Shown: positions 60,139-64,000 of the stretch, piece by piece | How the letters are laid out: every line of letters begins with the position of its first letter | Position numbering within the stretch: the stretch's first letter is position 1 | Assembly (NCBI GenBank): GCA_022496805.1 | Contig: CM040092.1 | Location: 14,712,113 to 14,776,112, forward strand | Source: Pohlia nutans | Lineage: Eukaryota; Streptophyta; Bryopsida; Bryales; Mniaceae | Reading direction: 5' to 3' | DNA length: 64,000 bases | Notes under the pieces: generated by a model | Database searches by the model: none | Told to the model about the DNA's origin: nothing | The model's input: only the letters and a program-made list of their open reading frames with translations | Program-made: the position numbers and the translations under genes

Positions 60139-60687
60139 CCCCTAAGCATGCAAGGAACCTTGTAGGGCCTTGTTTGATCGTTTTTCAATCAAACGCTAAT
60201 TTTCATCTAGTTCATAATTTCAAATGAATGTGGTCGCTACCAAGAAAGTGTGGGGGCTATCTTCTACTTTCTAGTCCAATTTACCTTTCTTCAAAATTGT
60301 TAAAATTGTGTTTTTTACAGCACTTCAAAGCTCGAAACTCTAAAACTCCAATATACACTGCAAAGAAAGTTTTTCTATCAATTTTTTTTATGTAAGCTCA
60401 AGAATCATGCCACCTACACTTTGTTGTTCATCACTATTATTTTCAATTTTCCTAAAAGAAATCATACTATTTAAAGAAAATTTGAAATTACTATGACTTT
60501 TACAAGAAACAAACTTTGAAAAATCTCATAAAATTCATTTTTATTTACATGATTATGAAAAAATTAGGGTAAATAGATTTTAAAATAAATTATATGAGAA
60601 CAGTACCAAAAAAACAGAATATATTTTAAATGTGAGAAATTGGTGAAGTTTGACCAAGTAACTGTAGTGTGGACGCTTATGGGTTAA
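60135..60687. mobile_element. TTAA-bounded non-autonomous element, family C
   Basis: Left TTAACCCCTAAGCATGC, right GGACGCTTATGGGTTAA; 553 bp, TTAA on both sides, no ORF. Confidence 0.6.
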
Positions 60688-61106
60688 CTTACACCACATA
60701 AAAATTACAAAAAACACCAGTCACTAATCCACACAATTCCACACGATCAATTTCATTCATCAACAAATGAGAACAGACCAAGTGGCACAAAAAGAAACGT
60801 TATCTTCAGAATTCAAGTGATGTGGAGACAAACCCATCTACGCTAGGAGAGGTTATGAACTAGGTAACCTTCGAGCTGCCGTGAGGCGGCGAGAGGGTTA
60901 CCGGACGTAACCAGTTCAGTTCCCGGATGAAAAATCCCGTAACTGCTGCCTTCATGGATGAATCTTGCATGACTATGAACAAATTGTGCTGCTCGTGGAT
61001 GAAACAAGTCCAAGCAGACACTTGTGCTCAATCAGAGCTGGTTACGGCTTTGTAGTAAATACAAGTATAGAACTGGTTCATTTATCAAGAAGGAACATAA
61101 CATTCA
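60688..61106. other. GC-richer stretch with a strong hairpin, possible gene remnant
   Basis: 60840-61080 is clearly GC-richer than its surroundings. Both strands have ~60-codon open frames without family resemblance. GGTAACC ... GCTGCCGTGAGGCGGC ... GGTTACC (about 60860-60902) folds into a nested hairpin. Confidence 0.4.
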
Positions 61107-61733
61107 GTACATTGAATGTCATATTTAGGCCCACTTTATACTTGGGGCCGGATTGAGGGCCGGCCCGAACTCTTCAAATTTCAACCAATAGGATTGCTCG
61201 ATTCTTTCAAATCCGGCCCAAGGGCTTTATATTAGGGCCGGGCCGGAATGAGCAATTTTTCCTACGTGGCGTCCTATGTGGCATGGTTTTGGCGCCAAAT
61301 CTTTGGGCCGATTTGATGAAATCGGGACAAGGTTTTCCTTGGCCCGAACTCCAAACTTGGGCCGAATTGAATCGGGTTGGCCTTCCATCCAGCCCCAGTC
61401 TGTGTATAAAGTGGGCCTTAGCATCCAGAGATAATTGATGTCTTTTACCACAATTCGTTCAACGGTGAAGAGAAATAGTGTCCTTTGACACTACATAGGA
61501 GTTTGCCACTTGTCATTCCCACTTTCATTGAGAGTGCCATGTTCTTTTCAAGTAATGAGAGTGATATGAGGTGACATGCCATATTTATTATAAAGTTGCC
61601 ATATGTCATTGGCGAGATCATTGGAACACTACATTCATTTTTTTCTTACAAGGACACTATATCTCCCTAAAATTAATTAGTGCCCCGATTTGAGAAATAG
61701 TGTTCCGGACACTAAATACACCATTCAGTGTAG
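61107..61733. mobile_element. TIR element, CTACACTGAATGG family (K2), interrupted
   Basis: Right end ACACCATTCAGTGTAG and a worn left end TACATTGAATGTCATATTTA match K1 inverted. Interrupted at 61128-61417 by a Tourist-like MITE. Confidence 0.75.
61128..61417. mobile_element. PIF/Harbinger (Tourist-like) MITE nested in K2
   Basis: Ends GGCCCACTTTATAC and inverse, 290 bp, flanked by a perfect TTA duplication (61125-61127, 61418-61420). Interior is rich in GGGCCGG/CCGGCCC. A TTA duplication with GGCC-type ends fits PIF/Harbinger. Confidence 0.85.
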
Positions 61734-61984
61734 CCTTCATGCTCTCTGCCTTCTCTTCATGCATCATCTTGAGACTCCACCTATCCACTTAGCTACTGAC
61801 TTGGTTTTGTTGGATGTGGAATATGTTGCACCATCTACTATGGAGCAAGAAGCCACTACAAGCTACTGAATGTTATGAATTGATTCACTTAAATTGCTCA
61901 TTCATTTTTATGTTCTCAAGGAAATATTGGTATTTATTGAACAAAACTATATTCCTTTTATAATGAGTGGTGACCAGTGTTCAT

Positions 61985-62526
61985 TAACCTTTAACGTCCT
62001 GATCCACTGATTTCAAAGATGTGATATTAAATGTTTGATGAATCTCAAAAATAGAGTTGATATACAAAGGAAAGTTGTAAATCTCAATATGTGGATCACA
62101 TCTATATGGTTCGATTTATCATATTTTTTTATAAATAGTTTTTAATTAATTTTGCAATGTTTTCTTTTGAAATTCACTTTACAATCCCAAATTGAAAAAA
62201 TATGTATATAAAATTATAACGAATTTGGAATAATATGCACTATGAGATGGTATAATTTCCATTATTTGATTCTCCTTATTTTGGAAAATCATTGTTAAAG
62301 TCTCACTTTTTGAACTAAGAATGAAACTTGACATAAACCAATTTTGTCATTTAAAAAAAAATCACAATATCTTATTTTGAAGATCCATAGTGTACAAATG
62401 GTAGTCAACTAGCACAAGAACCAAGGGAAATTTGGATGGATGAAAAACTGTACAGGATGTTGTCAAGAGAAGGCTTACAATTTGTTCATCGTCCATTATA
62501 TGGATCCAAGTGCGTAAAAGGGTTAA
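61985..62526. mobile_element. TTAA-bounded non-autonomous element, family F (F2), inverted
   Basis: Left TTAACCTTTAACGTCC, right GTGCGTAAAAGGGTTAA; 542 bp, TTAA on both sides. F1 reversed throughout, including the TCCAT-TAT-ATGGA hairpin (62492-62504). Confidence 0.7.
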
Positions 62527-62884
62527 ATGGTAATGGTAGCATGAGCTTTATATAAGTTGTTGAACTTGTTAAAATGATCAAAAAAATAATAATTTAAATC
62601 AAATTGTTAAAATGATGAAAAAATTCTAACAAATTAAAAAATAATTAAAAAGCCTACAATTTATAAAATTTCAATAATGTATTCATATGTAATTACAAAA
62701 AATTCAACATTCACAAAAATTCTTGACTCATGCTCATCTTTGCATTAGATGTTGTATAATACTTAATAAAATCTACACGTGAAAAATTGAGCTAAAATCA
62801 CTTCAAAAGTTTCTCACATTTCTAGTATTTTTGTATTTAGACAACAATTTGGTAATCTATTCATAAGGAAGCCAGGTAGTTTGT

Positions 62885-63165
62885 TTTGTTTTTTATTTAT
62901 TTATTTGTATGTTACATTGAGATCTCATGGACCGTGCAACCATCGAGAGTTGGGTGTGTTTTTGGTATCATTGGAAAACTCTTGATGAGAAAGGATGCAC
63001 CAAAATCATTTTGTGTCTTTTGGATGTACGGTGTGAAAGTTATGGACTTCTACTCAAATTTCGTCACCATAATTAGATAAATTATTCATAAAATAATAAT
63101 GAAATAAAAACATGGCTAAATGATGGGGACACTTGCGCCAACAGCACATAGCCATAAACCAACTA
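62885..63165. repeat. Dispersed repeat family M
   Basis: Third copy of the block seen at 31.5 and 37.0 kb, here ending CACTTGCGCCAACAGCAC. Confidence 0.65.
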
Positions 63166-63246
63166 ATGCTGACTATTCATTTACACCATTGATATGAGAA
63201 ATAATCATTAATCCACATGATTCACTAATCTATGATCCCAAAATCA

Positions 63247-63665
63247 CTACACTAAAATCGTTATTATTGTCCAATAAAAATTGATGTCTTTTACCACAAT
63301 TTGTTCAAAGGTGACAAGAAATAGAGCCCGTACAGTACATAGGAGTTTGCCACTTGCCATCCTGACTTTTACAGAGAGTGCCATGTCCCTTCCAGATGAT
63401 GAGAGTGACATGAGGTGGCATGCCATATTTCCATTTGTCATTCGAACACTACATCCACAAGTTTTACTTGAAGCTTTTATCATTATAAATTTTGCATTAA
63501 ATTTTAAATTTTTACAAAGACACTATATCTCCAAAAAGTCAAATAGTGTCATTGTTGAGAAAAGACACTAAACCACAATTTTAGTCACTATTGATCTCCA
63601 AAAAATTCAAGAAGTGTCCGTGTTGAGAAATAGTGTCCCGGGCACTAAACCACAATTTTAGTGTA
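63247..63665. mobile_element. TIR element related to the K family (K3)
   Basis: Ends CTACACTAAAATCG and inverse (TTTTAGTGTA). The interior shares TTGATGTCTTTTACCACAA, CATAGGAGTTTGCCACTTG and GACATGAGGTGGCATGCCAT blocks with K2. The right end is partly duplicated (CCACAATTTTAGT twice). Confidence 0.7.
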
Positions 63666-63957
63666 ATCCACATGATTCAGCCATCAACGAATGGGAAAGC
63701 GCCAAGTGGCGCAATAGGAAAGGCTACCTTGAGAAAACAAGTGACATGGACCCAACGAGGAGACTTAAAAGGGAAGGCACAACACAAAGGCAGGGCTGGA
63801 GTCCAGTATGAGTTTAGAGAACAATTGAAGACTCATTCTTCAAAGGCGAGCAACCCACAGCTTGTCTTCAACCCCTGACTTGACGGAGAAGCATATTCTT
63901 TCGCAGCCAGTGTTCTTTCAAGCGCCCGCCCGCTTTCTGTTAAGCCAACAGAGATCT

Positions 63958-64000
63958 ATGTCCGCTAGCGCAATCAGTCATCAATGCCTTGTTGGAGTTC
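63958..64000 (+). CDS. Probable first codons of a gene continuing past the window
   Basis: After a GC-richer leader (63666-63957) an ATG opens a frame MSASAISHQCLVGV that is still open at the window end. Ser/Ala-rich starts of this kind are common in plastid transit peptides, but 14 residues are too few to name it. An upstream frame (63633-63878) is probably 5' UTR. Confidence 0.35.
   Translation, partial: MSASAISHQCLVGV

Overview
This 64 kb window looks like nuclear DNA of a land plant. It is AT-rich. Every recognisable gene is a plant-type gene split by short GT-AG introns: a UBC23/UBC24 (PHO2)-type E2 fragment, an ASI1-like BAH/RRM gene, a tocopherol-cyclase-fold gene and a group II patatin-like phospholipase. 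I cannot name the lineage. The mix of transposons suggests a TE-rich genome and does not look like a compact angiosperm region. There is no CRISPR array, operon, rRNA or intact tRNA gene.

Layout. 1-1.7 kb: minus-strand 5' exons of a UBC23/24-like gene, with a possible last exon of another gene just upstream. 3-6 kb: a TIR element (3115-3764) and a 2.1 kb foldback element (3895-5966). 6.4-12.9 kb: non-autonomous elements bounded by TTAA. 13.6-18.0 kb: a plus-strand ASI1-like gene that looks decayed (A-run frameshift, in-frame TAG in the RRM, possible second frameshift). 19.5-20.7 kb: more TTAA elements. 21.3-26.5 kb: a complete six-exon tocopherol-cyclase-like gene on minus, with MITEs in its introns, a foldback beside its start codon and two G-boxes about 1 kb upstream. 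28.3-32.7 kb: TTAA elements and other repeats. 33.3-35.0 kb: a small four-exon gene on plus for a 127-aa membrane protein. 35.1-36.7 kb: a dead Tc1-type transposon. 38.8-42.7 kb: a complete eight-exon patatin-like phospholipase on minus. 45.3-46.9 kb: a second dead Tc1-type transposon of another family. 47-63.7 kb: almost all mobile DNA, including three copies of a 1.6 kb TIR element that carries a tRNA-derived SINE. 63.96 kb to the end: the probable first codons of another gene.

The most interesting signal is a group of at least eight non-autonomous families (A-H here). They share one plan: a TTAA flank, a C-rich terminus of the CCC(C/T)TAA or CCCTTTA kind, and in several families a short hairpin about 15-20 bp inside. 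TTAA target sites with CCC termini are the mark of piggyBac elements, which are hardly known from plants; Sola3 is the main alternative. Two places where elements abut at a TTAA support TTAA-directed insertion. I see no transposase for them here.

The genes do not form a pathway. They are single-copy islands in repeats, and insertions are mostly in introns or just outside coding exons. Gene models were built by hand from splice signals, reading phase and remembered family motifs; no search was run.
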